From contig OX388351.1 in NCBI GenBank assembly GCA_947579665.1, forward strand, positions 57,668,939 through 57,732,938: a stretch of DNA of 64,000 bases. Direction: 5' to 3'. The stretch comes from Sympetrum striolatum. Taxonomy: Eukaryota > Arthropoda > Insecta > Odonata > Libellulidae. Both the position numbers and the translations under genes were made by a program. Of the stretch, positions 13,201 through 26,900 are shown piece after piece (positions within the stretch are counted from its first letter, which is position 1; each line of letters starts with the position of its first letter). The notes beneath the pieces are model-generated. The model was given only the letters and a program-made list of their open reading frames with translations, searched no databases and was not told where the DNA came from.

Positions 13201-16200
13201 CACGGTCAGTTTCGCTTTCTCCAGCAAAGGCTTTCACGTAATACTGCACACCACAAGGTTTCCCATTATCATCCATTCCAGGTTGCAGCATTACCGAAGC
13301 TGGTGCGCTCGTTGGCATTTTAAAGGTGAATGGAAATGCATTTGGACCCAGTTTCTTCATCAAACGTTCCTAAAATTGGATATTTAGTTCATTTAGTGAG
13401 AGATTGTTTGTACTAAGAATTATTTGGATTGATTTTTGTAGTTAAAGTAAAATTTTCGCAGCGCTTTGTTGTGTCAATATATATCTTGTTAATTGTCAGG
13501 AAGGTTATAAACGGAAATAGTTATACGCAGACGTACTTGCAGTTTAGTTAGATTCTCTTCCCTCTTTGGTGTTGGTGGGTATATCTGCTCTGATGCCAGG
13601 AATAAATCCTTCTGGAAATTAAGGCCCATGACTTCATCTTCCTCCCGTCCATAGCGGAAAGAGCAGACTACTTGGCCAAAAATTTTCCTGTCTCTTAAGT
13701 AGTCTCCATCAAGAACGATAACACCATCTAGATATGGGAAAGTATTTGTTTATCAGATTTACATCCTATATCAAAATAATGAGCACTTCCCTAAAACACT
13801 TATAGCATGCTTAGCCATTTAATTTGGAAAGATACGTAATATTAGTAATTGTATTATAATATGAAAGAAACAATATAAAATATCGAATTCCAAATACTCT
13901 GCTAAAGTAGGATATTTCCTCATTCATTATCTTATGGATTTTATTTTATATGGAATTCTAATTCAATTATAGAATAATTACCCAAGGAAATAGAGCCACA
14001 TAGCTTTGAAGAAATAGACTTTTCAGGAAAATGTGAAGAGTATTCAAAATTTCTGACTGCCAAATCTAGGATCTAATTGCTCTTAGTTCAGTAAATCCTC
14101 TGCCTAATAAACAGGTTTTTGAACGGCCCTTTCCCTTTAAAATTTTTTAATTGAAAGTTTTATGGTTCCACTCAGATGTTAAGTCTTTAAAAAAATGTTT
14201 CTTTTGCCTCTTTGTAAACAGTTATTGCCTTTTGTATACTTTCGCATTGTTTGTATCTCCATATCTACAATAATGCTTCCTACCATAATATTGTTTTATG
14301 TAGAATACATTCCTTCAACCGCTTTTAGATGGGGATCACTTGTTTCCTTATCTTTCCACTAGCAATACCCTTGGCATTTCTCTCTTCCGTCAATTTCTTC
14401 TAATTTTCAGCCTGAGACTACTAATGTACCTAAAAATTTCTCCATCGATCCTAGAAAGGATAATTCCCCCAGATTTCTGTAGGCATAATTTCAGTTTCTC
14501 TAAATTCCCCTCCATCTTTCTGAAGCATGTTGCTTTAATTTTCCAAGTTAAGAAAACTCTAGGCCTTAAGTTGCTGTAAAACTTGAGATTTTTCTTTTCC
14601 TGTGTAGAGAGCTGCGTTTTAAAATTTTTGGAAACTTTTTGTTTCCCCACTCTCTTTATTGATATTTTTTAAAAACTTGTTCCAATTTCCTCAGAATATT
14701 TTAATCCAGTTTAATTTATAATTACTTTTAAAAGAGTAGGATCCACTTATTTAAGCCATAAATGTAATTATAACATTCCTAGCAGCTCATTCTGAATAAA
14801 AAAGTTCTCTGTGATTATGTAAGACATATTATTGTTAATTTCATAGTTAGTTCAGATTAAAATTCAATTTAGTGGATAGCCTCTGCTAAAGTGGAAGAGC
14901 AATATCTGCTAGACCTGCATTTTTCTCATTTCTGTGTAAAATGGAAATAGAACCATAAAAATTTACATATCTGATACGTAAGAGCAATGTGCAGTAAATA
15001 AAAGAGAATGGTAATAGTGTACTTTTTATTCCTGACAAATCTCTAGAATATTAGGAAAGGGTTAAAGGTATATTGCACCCTGGAAAAATCGGATGGAAAA
15101 ACAGATTTTAAAAATGTCTGACAGGGCTGGGAATCGAACCCGGGATCTTCCTCTATCCGGGAGGCTGCCTTAACCATCTAGGCAACCAGCCAGAACATTT
15201 GCGCAAGCCGTTTTGGTAGTTCACGCAAAGTTACGCATCCTGGGTTCAATTCCTGGCCCCATCAGACTTTTTTCAAGTCCATTTTTCCTTGGGACTGTAG
15301 AATATTACTTATCAAGTCACCTTGAGATACCGCTTGCTACAAATTTTCATAATAAATTCAAATACATTAAAATCTATAGAAAAACCTACAAATTAAAGAA
15401 GAAAAGTAATTTTTGTTTAATATTTTGAGAGGCACTATTTTTCAATTTGAAGACATAGTTCTAGAAAAGCCCATACACATAAATCTGTAATGAATGAAGG
15501 TTTTTCCCTCCTTAATAAAGCCCTTTTAGTGACTAATATATTGTTGATTAAAAATTTATGTGTGGTCTCTTAACTAATTTATTAGATTACTATTTTATGA
15601 TGTATTTCATTCTTGGAAAATCCTTACAAAAAAATTAGCACCAGGGTAACCTTATATAACCTTACTTGACCTAAATTCAAAAAGGTAACTGTGTTCAACA
15701 ATGAATACAGTCCACTTTTACAATCCTTATAGTCAAGGAGCTTAGTATAAAGTCAAAGAAGTATTGCTGTCCCATTTTTACCAGAAAAATTTAATGCTCA
15801 GAGGAAGTGATATTGATCTGCCTAATTATTATTCGTAAGCATAGTAAAGTGTTGACCCAGTATTTTCTCGGAATATTCTCAAAAATTAATACAAGAAGCT
15901 TACAGAGTTAAATCTTAAGGTTTAATTTGTACTGAAGTTGATGCTAATTTTCTGAAGTAAATAGTTTTTGATAAAGGAATTATTACCTAAACCAAACTTT
16001 TATTCCAAGCCCTCTCAGTTTGATTTTGGATGTTATAGTTTCCCTAATTTCATTGTTAGTTGAAAGATTTTTAAGCTGCAATTATCCTTGTGGTATTTCA
16101 GAAGTTTATGCTAAACATAGCTTGTAATTAGGCTCGCTGGAGGATTAGTGGTGAAGCTTACCAACTGGCTCCACTCCACTGATGTGGTCCACAAAATCTC

Positions 16201-16270
16201 TCTTTCCTAAATAGATTGTAATCTTTCCATTGGGGGAACTTTTCTTGTACACCTTGAAGTTGACAACCAT
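10300..16270 (-). CDS. Arr1: Arr1-type visual arrestin
   Basis: Eight exons: 16270-16162, 13727-13537, 13369-13191, 13081-12946, 12573-12416, 12113-11970, 11405-11276 and 10404-10300, all in phase, encoding 383 residues. Arrestins bind activated rhodopsin and stop G-protein signalling. Family blocks in order are [16 protein letters not shown] at the start, [20 protein letters not shown], the [13 protein letters not shown] hinge side of the N-domain, [14 protein letters not shown], and the C-domain blocks [20 protein letters not shown] and DTNLASSTL. Wording is closest to Drosophila Arr1 rather than Arr2 or beta-arrestin. The polar-core Asp (about 298) is kept. The phosphate-sensing Arg of vertebrate arrestins (SVRL..IRKV) is Ala164. 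The tail ends [15 protein letters not shown] with no clathrin or AP2 box. It is divergent from XPG. Confidence 0.93.
15062..15290. mobile_element. Two tRNA-derived SINEs head to head
   Basis: The minus-strand unit has a tRNA-like head at 15191-15125. GGCTGG and CCAGCC close the stem, the D-arm is TGCC/GGCA, and the B box is GGTTCGATTCC. About 104 bp away the plus strand has a second B box (GGTTCAATTCC at 15243) followed by the same downstream sequence (GCCC..TCAGAC) and a T-rich tail, so the two units face away from a shared centre. It lies in Arr1 intron 1. Confidence 0.6.
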
Positions 16271-17928
16271 GTTGCTTAATTATCCTTTTGCCAAATGAAT
16301 CCAGAAAATTCTACGAGGAACTGTTCACTATAAACCTTCCAAAGGGACTGGCACCTTTCAATGAGGAGGATTTTGTGGGAGAACCTATATATATAAATCC
16401 TGTCTGGACTTCCCCTTTCCTAGTGACGTATCTTTATTCCACTGGAGGTCACATCAGGAGAGGGGAGTGGGGAACCAAAGGAAATAATGAGGTGAAGGAG
16501 ACAATCCCATAAGACCAGTTAAAATGGCGTAGAAAATTTGTATGGTTTCCATCCACCTAAGCCAATAAGCTGGAGAAAAGTGGTGTCACATGCCTCAAAA
16601 TCAGGAAATGGATTGAATCTAGAACTGCCCGTGTATTGATCTTAGTATAGTGTCTTAATTCATTACACATATTTCATCATAATTTAAATTATATTCGATA
16701 TATATTATAGAAATTCATTTGTAATTGTTGAGAGTTATTTTACTGGTTATCATGTTCTTTTAAGAAAGTAATTTTTAATTTCTTTTCAAATTATATCAGA
16801 TGATGTTTATATATTATATGGCTTAAATTTTGCTCTTTAGAATTGTTTATTTAAGTTGAGTTACTGTTACCAACTTGACCAATTATTTTGTTAAGATATA
16901 TTATGTTCAGCTTTTGAGAAGAAATTTATTAAATTTAGGGGTACATATAATTAAAATTGTATGATTATTTATCATCTGCTTGCGTTTATTTTAGTAATCC
17001 TAATTAATAACATGAATGAAAGATGTTCTTTTGACCTATCCGTGTTCAATTCTTCTTACCCTAAAGCTTAGCTGGTGACGTTTTCCAAAATTAGATTTAG
17101 GTGAAAATCCAATTAGGACCTTGGTCTCCTTTTTTTGCTCTGTCAGTGTTTTATTTTTTTGTGTTTTGGAGAACACCATTTCAGGAAATGAGGGATTTAG
17201 ATAAACTTCTTTGACCTTTAATGCATAATTTACGTATTCAGGCTTTGAAGGCTTTCCAAAAACAAATGATATTTCAAAGCTGCCATTATGCTCGTACAGA
17301 ATCACATGATTGTTGGAGGATTTTTCACAGATGATTGCTGTATATTGTTTTCAAGCTTTGCATGGAAGCTTAAGGTTCAGAGCTAAATGTGTTTTCGTTA
17401 TTACTTTTTTACTGTGAAAGATTTAAATCTGATGCAATCAAAAATCATACCCATGAGAAAGCGGGGTTGTTTTTAGTTTTCAAAAGGATTTCAGATCTTT
17501 TTTGTGGAGTGTTCTCATTTCTTTTTCTAGATAATGTAAGGATATTAGTTAATGTTTAATTTTAGGTGACAATCAGAGCTCCTCATGTGATGTTAGTGTT
17601 GTTTAAATTGTCATACCAGAAAATGAAAGATGATGCAATAAAAATTAATTCATATCAGATTGTTTAAGTTATTAAATATACTTCACTATTGATTTGTGAT
17701 TATTGATTCTGTGTATTATTTTACCAAATTTTTAGATTTGTAAATATATTGGAGAAAGCTAAATAATTTTTTACTAAAGGTTGTTTATTTTCCTTATTAT
17801 TCTATTACAAGGATGGTGTGGTCAAAGGTCTTGAATATCGAAAATTCTTGTTTTCATTTCGTTTGACTGACTGGGTCTTTTCCCTTTTAGAATCTTTAAA
17901 ATCCTGTTGATGCTGTGGATCATCCAAG
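16271..17928. other. Divergent Arr1/XPG intergenic region
   Basis: This region must contain both promoters. An acceptor (CCCTTTTAG) ends at 17890, 38 bp before the XPG start codon, so XPG probably has a noncoding first exon further upstream. TATATATA occurs at about 16388. The open frame on the minus strand near 17041-17328 is listed separately. Confidence 0.4.
17041..17328 (-). other. Unassigned open frame, possible orphan exon
   Basis: On the minus strand an acceptor-like TATACAG precedes an open frame that reads through NGSFEISFVFGKPSKPEYV and FSPKSNFGKRHQLSFRVRR to a stop codon at its end. It is about 95 residues long with no ATG near its start. Composition looks protein-like, but I do not recognise a family and see no partner exon. 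It may be a decayed gene fragment or chance. Confidence 0.2.
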
Positions 17929-20900
17929 ATGGGTATTCATGGTCTCTGGAAGCTTCTGGAACCTGCTGGGAGGGATGTCACGTTGGAGTCTTTAGAAAAC
18001 AAGATTCTTGCCATTGGTATCCTTTATGAGTGTTAATATTAGTCAATTGTTACAGCAAAACTTCTGTCAGCCCATGATGTTAATTCTTTGGGAAAAGGTA
18101 TATGAAGGGTAATAATGTTTGCATCTGAAGAAAATTGATATGCTTTTTCATAATATTTTTCTAACACGCTCAATTTCTCAGTAATATTAGCAGCAAGTTA
18201 TGAGATATTTTCCATTATTCTGAGTGCAATTTTACCTCTCAAGACTCTTGCATGATACATATCCTTGGGAGGATTCAAAAAGTTATCAAATTGTTCCCTT
18301 AAAGGTGAAATTTATTACTCCACAGTTATTTAGAACTAATGGAAAAATGAAAACTCACTTGGTAAAAATTCCACAAAATATATTTCTTCCTCTACTGCAA
18401 CATGTTTCAACTCACAGAGTTATCATCAACCTCTGTGAGTTGAAACAGTAGTATAACAGAGTCGCAGTAGAGGAAGAAATATATTTTGTGGAATTTTTAC
18501 CAAGTGAGTTTTCATTTTTCCATTGATATGGAATTCCACCAAGTCACGGCTTGTACCATTGATTATATTTATTTAGAACTATTTTTCAGCTTCTGAAACC
18601 CCTTAGCTAAGGAATAAATTTATCATATTTGGTGGAAGGGTTTTTCAAATATTTTTTGAACTTATTATGGCAGTTCTTAATTATTGAAAGCTGTTTTTTA
18701 ATGAGTGAAAATTTATAAATACCTTTGAGCGTTTCTACCATTGTTAATTCATTTTTTAATTTAAAATCTTCCAGCTGCTATAACACCCCAGAAGCACTCG
18801 TGATCCTTACCTGTGGTAAGGAGCTAACTTAAAGCTCTGGTAGAGGTTGCAAATTTTACACTGTGCCTCTTTGTTGTGGATGCTCGAAGGCTGGATGTTG
18901 ATTATTTCCATTGTTTTGACTAATTGATATTTTTATGGGTCTCTCCATATTATTGTAGTATGTTTGGTCTTCGATCTTTGATGACTTGTAAAATTAGTAT
19001 TAACGGCTGTAAACTGCCAGCCTTGGTGGTGTAGTGATTAGCGTTGCTAGCCTTGTAATGCTAGGGTCCCAGGTTTGGATCCTGGTTAGGGTGTGGCTGT
19101 TTGTGTTCTTGAAAAAGGTTAATTTTAAGATTGGTCTTTTCAGACAAAATTTCACCTAATGGAGTCGTCATCATTATTATTATTATTTTTAAGCTGGATG
19201 CAGGTTTTTTAGGATATTTTTAAGCTATTTTTAAGCTATGTAGAAAATCCCTTAGTTCATGATTTTATCTAATCTGAAAACAAATCATAGCTTAAAATTA
19301 ATTATGAAATTATTAAAATTAACCATGCAATTAAAAAGTAAACTTAAATGGGATTGGAATGTGTTTCCTATATCATTTGCAATGTATGTTGTGTTGTTAT
19401 TGTTTGAAGCCCACTGCCGCTGTAATGCTCCAGCAAATCAATGTTTGAGAGCGCATTTGGAGATCAAATTTAAAATAATGCTAAGTAATCGTTATGAATG
19501 AAAGGAAAGGAAATTAAAATACTTCAAATCCTCCATCCTTGGAATCATGAACCAATATTGCAAGGATCCTTAACTCAGTAGAAAGATGTATCCCTGTGGC
19601 TTCATCAGGCGCAGCAAGGCACTCTCAAAGGGGAAGCAAAGAATCATCCCAATGCTCACCTTCTCACCCTCTTTCATCGTATCTCTAAACTTCTTTACTA
19701 TAGAATCAAACCAGTTTTTGTTTTTGATGGAGTTGCTCCAGCTTTGAAGAAGAAAACCATTGTAAGGGAGTATAACATTGCCTCTTCAACCACATTTCAA
19801 AGTAGTCTGCAGTGGCAGAAAGTTTTGATTCAGTCCTTTTTTATGCTCTCACTGAAGGGACCAGAGCCTTCCTAAGGATTGAATGTGGATTTTCTAGCAC
19901 TGCAGATCCCTAGGAATGATTTTATTATTACTTTGATAGTCAGTTCATAAGTTACTTACTGTCTATTCATGTAGATAAGTACCGTATTTACTCATGAATA
20001 ACGCACACCCTCTTGGCTCAAAAATTGGGGTATGCATTAGAATCGGCACACTAGATTCGGGCTCAATACTATTCATGCACATGTGCCAGAGGGCAGGGCT
20101 AGCCGTATCCTAGGCTCACCCTGGTTCCATGTAACTTGTTCAACATTCCATCATTTCCCTATCAACATATTGACTGTAAGAGCTGGACTTTTGGTGCATA
20201 CAATTACTGGCATTCTGTATACAGTGCATACACATCTAAATATACATATAAGGCACCGAATATGTGTATAGTAAACTTGTATATGGTGCTGTGAATGTTG
20301 TGACTGTATGACTTGTGGTTTCAGATTCGTGTCAAATGATTTTTCAATTTCTAACGCTTGAATTTTGGTCTGCATTACATTTGATGGCAGGTTATGAGTA
20401 AATACAGTAATATCAAATTTTTTGAAAATAACTCATTCTAATTTCTTCATTCACATCAATTCTAAACATTTTTAATGATGAGTTTGATATTAACTTATCT
20501 GTGGAAGAAATACCTTTGGTTTAAAATTTAAAAAATAGTTCTTGATGATAATATTCCGATTAATTCACATTAACTGATTATTATTGATTTTTTTCTTTCT
20601 AAATGTCATTGTGAATATCTAAACAAAAGAAAATGTTAATGTCTGTATAATTTGTAAGCATTAGGAAGTTAATTTCACTAAATTCTTTCAGAAAAGCGTA
20701 GAATACAATTTAAATTATTATTAAATATTCAACTTAAACACATAAGTTGAGCTAACATAATCTATTTGTTGCAGTTTTCCATTATATCCCTTGAATGTAG
20801 TGACTGATTGCAGCAAGTTTTTGGATAACAACTTATTCTTTGACCTTCCATGTATATCATGTTACACAGTCTTGGGACATTGGTCAATCAATATGATATG

Positions 20901-23900
20901 AATATTTTTGGATAAGTTATTATTATATTTATTTTTTTATTTCCATATTTCAGGCAATCCGAAACCAAAGAAAGCAAGTTATTGTTGAACGTGCTGAAGA
21001 AATAAGACAAAAACTACTGCGATCTTTGGTCAAAAGTGGAGCAATCAAAGCAACTCTTCAAAAGCAAATTTTAAAACCTTTGCCATCACCAAGTGAGCTG
21101 ATTTTTTTATTGTGAAAATTTATATTATTGATAGTTAAAAACTATCATTAACTTATTGTTAAGTATAATATGACTTCCTATTCATACAGGCTAAATATGA
21201 TATGAGCTCGTATTACGTTTAATCAAATACATAATTTACAGTCATTGTACCCCAGAAAAAAGCATTGAAGCTGTTAAACAGTTACACAGTATTTTTTTGT
21301 TTCTATCATGATTCATGCCAAATGTCTAGGAAGATGTGATATATGGATTCCTGAAATGATTATGAAATTTATTAATTTTTGCTCATCAGTATCATAGCAT
21401 AACACATTTCAAAATCAAGTTATTCAACCATCTTCTTCATAATTTAGTTAAAGTTTTTATGGATGCTAGTTACACTATTTGGTATTGCCTCCAGCTTTCA
21501 TTAATGAAAAAGGAATAATATTTATGGAGTAAACACTTGGCCTACATTGATTATGTTAAAAAATTAACCTGGAATTTAAATAATATTATGTTATGCTGTA
21601 GTGTAAGTTGTGCTGTAGGAACTCATTTGGTCACCACTAACCACTGAACAATTCTGTTATCTCCTTTGGCAAAGGTAAAGCTAAAAAGGCAAGCGCCGAT
21701 GCTGATGCAGAAATGTATAACCTGCCCCCAATGCCTTCGAAAGGGGATTTATCACCTGTGGGGGAACATTCTGAGGAAAGTTGGGGGTGAGTATCATCTT
21801 TCAGTTTACTGATTGGTGCTCCATTTTTTCTTTTCAACACTATCCAATTTCTATCATTGAGGAAATACAGTAGAACCCCGATCCATCGTTCCCGCATTTG
21901 TCGTTTTCCCGGATTTATCGTTTATTTTCTATAGTCCCGACTTAGGCCCATAAGGAGACATGTTAAGTAATATCGCGTTCATCGAAATATTATTTTCCCG
22001 CATCCATCGTTCAGATTTTTGGCCCAATCGAGGAAGAAAGACAAAGTATTAGGAATCGCGACAAAAATTTTCTTTGAGAGCTTGGCATGAACTTTTTTTA
22101 AGGCTGTCGTAGCACTTGCTCAAAACGGCCGATTTTTAAACACATCCGGGGCTGTTTTAATACATTGTATCCTATTGGAGAGCTTTCACATGGGTGCGCG
22201 TACGAGCCCTGTTTGGCCTTCTCAGTTTACTGGCATATTTCACCCTGTTTGGACCGTCTCTAGGAGTTCAGTACGTTTTTTTCGAAATCTTTAGGGGTTT
22301 TCTTTGGATAAACTTTCGTTTTGTATTCATTTTAATAGCGTGAGCTGAGTCTACATTTCCCGTTTTGATCGTTTTCCCGCATTCATCGACTTTTTCTCTC
22401 GGTCCCTACAAAAACGATCGATCGAGGTTCTACTGGATACAATTTAGTTAGTTTGCTTTCAACAATGAACATATGCTGTAAATATAAAGACATAAAAAGT
22501 AAGCTTTCAGTGTGTTCTAGATAATTTAATAAATTCTCCTTACTTCTCAGATTTTTTAAAGTATAATGACATTGACCAAAATATATTTTCCTCTCCCAAT
22601 AGTTGGTTTTTGTTACCATTTGAAATGCAAAAATAATTTTTATCAAAACTTTTACTTCTGTTTTAGTATGTTATACTTTTTGCCATACCAATCATGACTA
22701 ATACAGTGTTTTCTATATCAAATTTATGGAATTTTATCAATTTTATCTGTCTTTTTTTAAATGGTAAAGAAAAATAATCTTCTTCTTTCTTTAACTGTTA
22801 TGAAAAAATATTTCTTTCTAATTTTTGATTCAATGTGTATGTAGATCGGAGGGAGAGGAACTGTTAGGGTACTATGAAGGAGATGATAGCTCTGAAAAGA
22901 GTGAGAAAAGTACCACAGAATTGAAAAAATGGACCAAGTGGGCTGATCCACATGAAGTAAATCTAAAAGATGAATCATTTAAATCTCTACCAGTTGAAGT
23001 GCGTCGAGAAATCCTCACTGATCTGAAAGAGGCGAGAAAAGAAAGTTCCTGGGGGAGACTACATAAAATGCCCAAGGTACAAATTACTTTTCTAATAACA
23101 TTTCCAAACATGAATCTGAAAATATTGTTTATATGTGACGACTTCCAGATTCAGAACATTCAGATTATTATTTATTTTCACTGTTATCATATGATCCCTA
23201 CTTATGGTAGTTTTGGTGTATTATAATTGATTCCCCAGGAGAAAATTAATTATCTAAAATTTGAATCTTGTGATTGAGGGCTATATAACCTCAAACCTTG
23301 TTGTCTTCACAATGCGTTTATTCTAAATTGTTTATTATGCTATCTATTATATATAGATGCTTCTCCGGATTCATTCATATATCATATATATATATAGAGA
23401 GGATACAAATTCACAGGCTAAACCACTAGCGTCAATGGCTTGAAATTTTTACGACATATTGGCCATAACGTATAACCTCCAGAAAAATTGCGATTTTGAA
23501 CCTCAGTGTCATGGGTTCGATTCCAGAGGGCCCCAAAGTCCCGATTTTTCCCGTTTAAATGCATTGCTTTGATTTTCGGGAATTTTTAAAAAATACTTCC
23601 CGGAAAGGTAGAGAATCAAAACTCAAGGAGCCTATATATATGAACATGATCTATCGAAAACATAAATGTGTTTTACGGAAAATATCCTGGGTTCGATGCT
23701 AGGTCGGGGCAAAAATCGGCCGTTTAAAATGCATTGTGGCGATTTTTAAGATTTTTTTTGGACCCCTTTCCGAATGCATGGAAACTTGAAATTTAGCATG
23801 GAGTTAGAAATCATAAATATATTTCATAATCAAATTTTACATATTCGCTGATGGTCCTTGGTTCGATCCCAGAGGGCCATTTGCACTCCACAATGCATTT

Positions 23901-26900
23901 CTTATGGGTATAACGGAAACACATTTTAGGTACTTCCCAGTATGATATCGACTTAAAACTTTGTATGAAATTAGATCAAGTCTTAGCAAGTCATTTTGTG
24001 CATTTACAGCTTCCAATACGTTCAGGGTTCGACACCAGGCGTCTCTACAATCAGTCACTGATCCGATTTTTAAGAATTATTTTGAACCCCTTCCCAATAA
24101 TATTAAAACTTGAAATTCGGCATATATATAGAACTTATAGATACATTTCGAAAACATATTTTATATTTCCTAGATCGTCCTTGGTTCGAATCCAGAGAGC
24201 TATTAACATTCGTGAAAAGTAGGTCTTCGTTTGAGGCAGTTGCAGCCAATATTTCTGCTTGAATTTTCACACGTATTTAGAGAAGATGATCTTTTGATGT
24301 TCTGCATAGAAATTTCACCAAAAAGACCCGGGTTCGATGCCAGGCGATTAAATTGAAGCAAATTTTAAGAATATTTTCAATCCTTTTTTTCCTTTCCGGG
24401 ACCGTCCCGATATAATGCCGTTCTGAAATTAGTGTTGTCGATCTGCTTGCAGTATGCAAGCTAAATTTTACTCGTATTATGAAATGTTTCTAGCATTAGT
24501 TAGGGCTATCTAGTTAGTAGAATTTTTGATGTAATGAAGTTAATGATTTACCATTGTTATCATCATGCTCATATTTTGATGTGAAACTGTTGTTTGAATA
24601 AAATTTTTCAAGCATGAGTTGCTGAACAGTGACTTGTTGCAACTCATCTTTAGTCTGAATGCTTATTGATATGCAATTTATCAAAATTATTATGAATTAT
24701 TTGAAAAAATGCTCCATGGTATATAAGATTTAAAATATTACAACATATATAAATTCATTACAACTTCACAATGTGAGAAAGTATTTATCTCCGAAGATTA
24801 TTTGATTACTGGGTATAAATCTGGTGTGAAGGTTTTAGCTGCATGTGCACCAAAAAGCAGCAGTCATTGATTACGGGGAGGTTGATCTCTCCCAGCTAGT
24901 ACAATCCCAAGTAGTACTGTTGTAGCAAATATAAAAAATCTTTTTACCGAAGCTTGGTCACTTCGGGCACCTGGGTGACCGCGAGCACCAGGTTGAGTAC
25001 CCCTGCTCTAAGAGGGGGAAAATGAGGATAATTCTGCATGCTTACTATCTTAAAAATATAAATTATAAAATACAAATATCAGAATGAAAATTATTATATT
25101 TGCTGATGTTAGTGGCTAGCTAGCCAGCCTACTGATGACTAGTTGGCTGTTAATAATAATATGTTAATGGCTAGCTACAGCCTACTTGGCTGACGTGACT
25201 TTTTTCTGATTACTGCATGTGTTTGTCCATTGTACCACCAGTGTACCCGTCAACGAAACATTGAAGATTTTGGAAACTTTGTTATTTAAGATAGATATGG
25301 ACCAAATGTTAAAATCTGATATCTTGTCGCTTGTTAAGCTGTGTACAGAACAAAATTTCTTCTTATTTAACGGCGATTTCTATGAACAAACTGATGGACT
25401 TTTCATGGGATCTGGTCTGTCACCCATCTCAGCAGATATTTTTATGCATAATTTAGAATGCAAATTATTTAATTGCTCTTCCGAACTTCTGAAATTTGTT
25501 AAATGTTGGTTCAGATATGTTGACGATGTCTTTTGTTTATGGTGTGGTACTCTTAGGCAGCTTAATCAATTCCTTTCTCTCCTAAACTCCCTCCATCCTA
25601 CCATAAAATTCACCCATGAACTAGAGAGCCACCACTCCCTCAATTTTCTTGACCTTACCATTTCCTTTTGCAGCCCAGATCTCCAATTTTCTATTTTTCG
25701 CAAACCCACCTACACTGATCAGGTAATTCCTTTGCAATCAAACCATTATTACTCACAAAAACTTTCCATTTTCCATTCCCTTATCAACCGTCTACTCTCC
25801 ATCCCTCTCTCGGTCGAGAACTTCCATAAAGAACTTTCAATTATAAAACATATTGCTGTAAAAAATGGCTATCATCATAGCATAATTGACAAACTTTTAA
25901 TTCGCAGACAAAGAAAAATGGCCTTAAACAATATCTTTGGAGGACTAAACTGTGAAGATGTTAAACCGAAATGGGTGAAATTAACTTTTCTAAACAACCT
26001 TTCAGATAAAATCAGTAACCTCTTGCCTAAAGAAAAATTAAGACCATCCTTCAAATCATGGTTTAATTTACAAAAAATATTTTGCAATGGTAAAGATAAG
26101 TATCATCCTATGAAAAAATCTGGAATTTACAAGCTCAAATGTAATGACTGCGACGGCGTATATGTCGGACAAACTCGGAGAAATTTCGCCATTAGAACCA
26201 GTGAACATAAAAGATGTTTTTTGAATAAGTCCTCTCATTCTCATTTCGCTAAGCACTTACTGGAATTCAACCATTCTTCGGATTTTGTACCCGAAATTTT
26301 GCATTATACAGATAAGAATCAAAGGCTGAACTTCCTAGAACAGTTCGAGATAATTTCTCATACAAATTCCACAAAGTGTACCGTGGTTAATGAGCACCTC
26401 TTTCCTTCCCACTCTCCACTGATTCGATGCATTTTACCTCCCGCTGACAGTATCCCTCTACCTACAGTTCCATGCCCCTGACTCACCCCTTTCTTCTCTC
26501 TCTGCCGTTCCCCCCATCCCTTCTTTCCCTAATTCCTTATCTTTCCACCAGTCTTCCTTGTATATATAATTGCTTACTGTTTTTGCTATGTCACTTGATG
26601 ATGGCGATCAATCGCTGAAACTAGTCGTGTATTTTATTTTTATTTGTTTTTAATAAACTTTTACTGTGGAAAAAGTACAATAATCTTCTTCTTCATCACG
26701 ATAGTTATATAAATAATCATATGAAATTATTGATTATAAGAAACTGGGATTACGCTTACTTGGAGGCTCTCAGAAGAAATAAAGTTCAGCTAAAATTTTA
26801 ATAAACAAGTTGTACAAAAAGTCACGCTTTAAATGAACATAAGTGGTGTATTTCCTTGAATTTCTTGGACATAATAATAAAATGCTATGTAGCATAATTT

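Noticed and set aside
15125..15191. Working tRNA gene in Arr1 intron 1
   Set aside because: 67 nt only, C instead of U at position 33, and followed by a SINE-like tail.
23340..24474. CRISPR-like array of evenly spaced repeats
   Set aside because: Eukaryotic context, repeats of about 11 bp, 150-nt spacers that are themselves related, and no cas genes.
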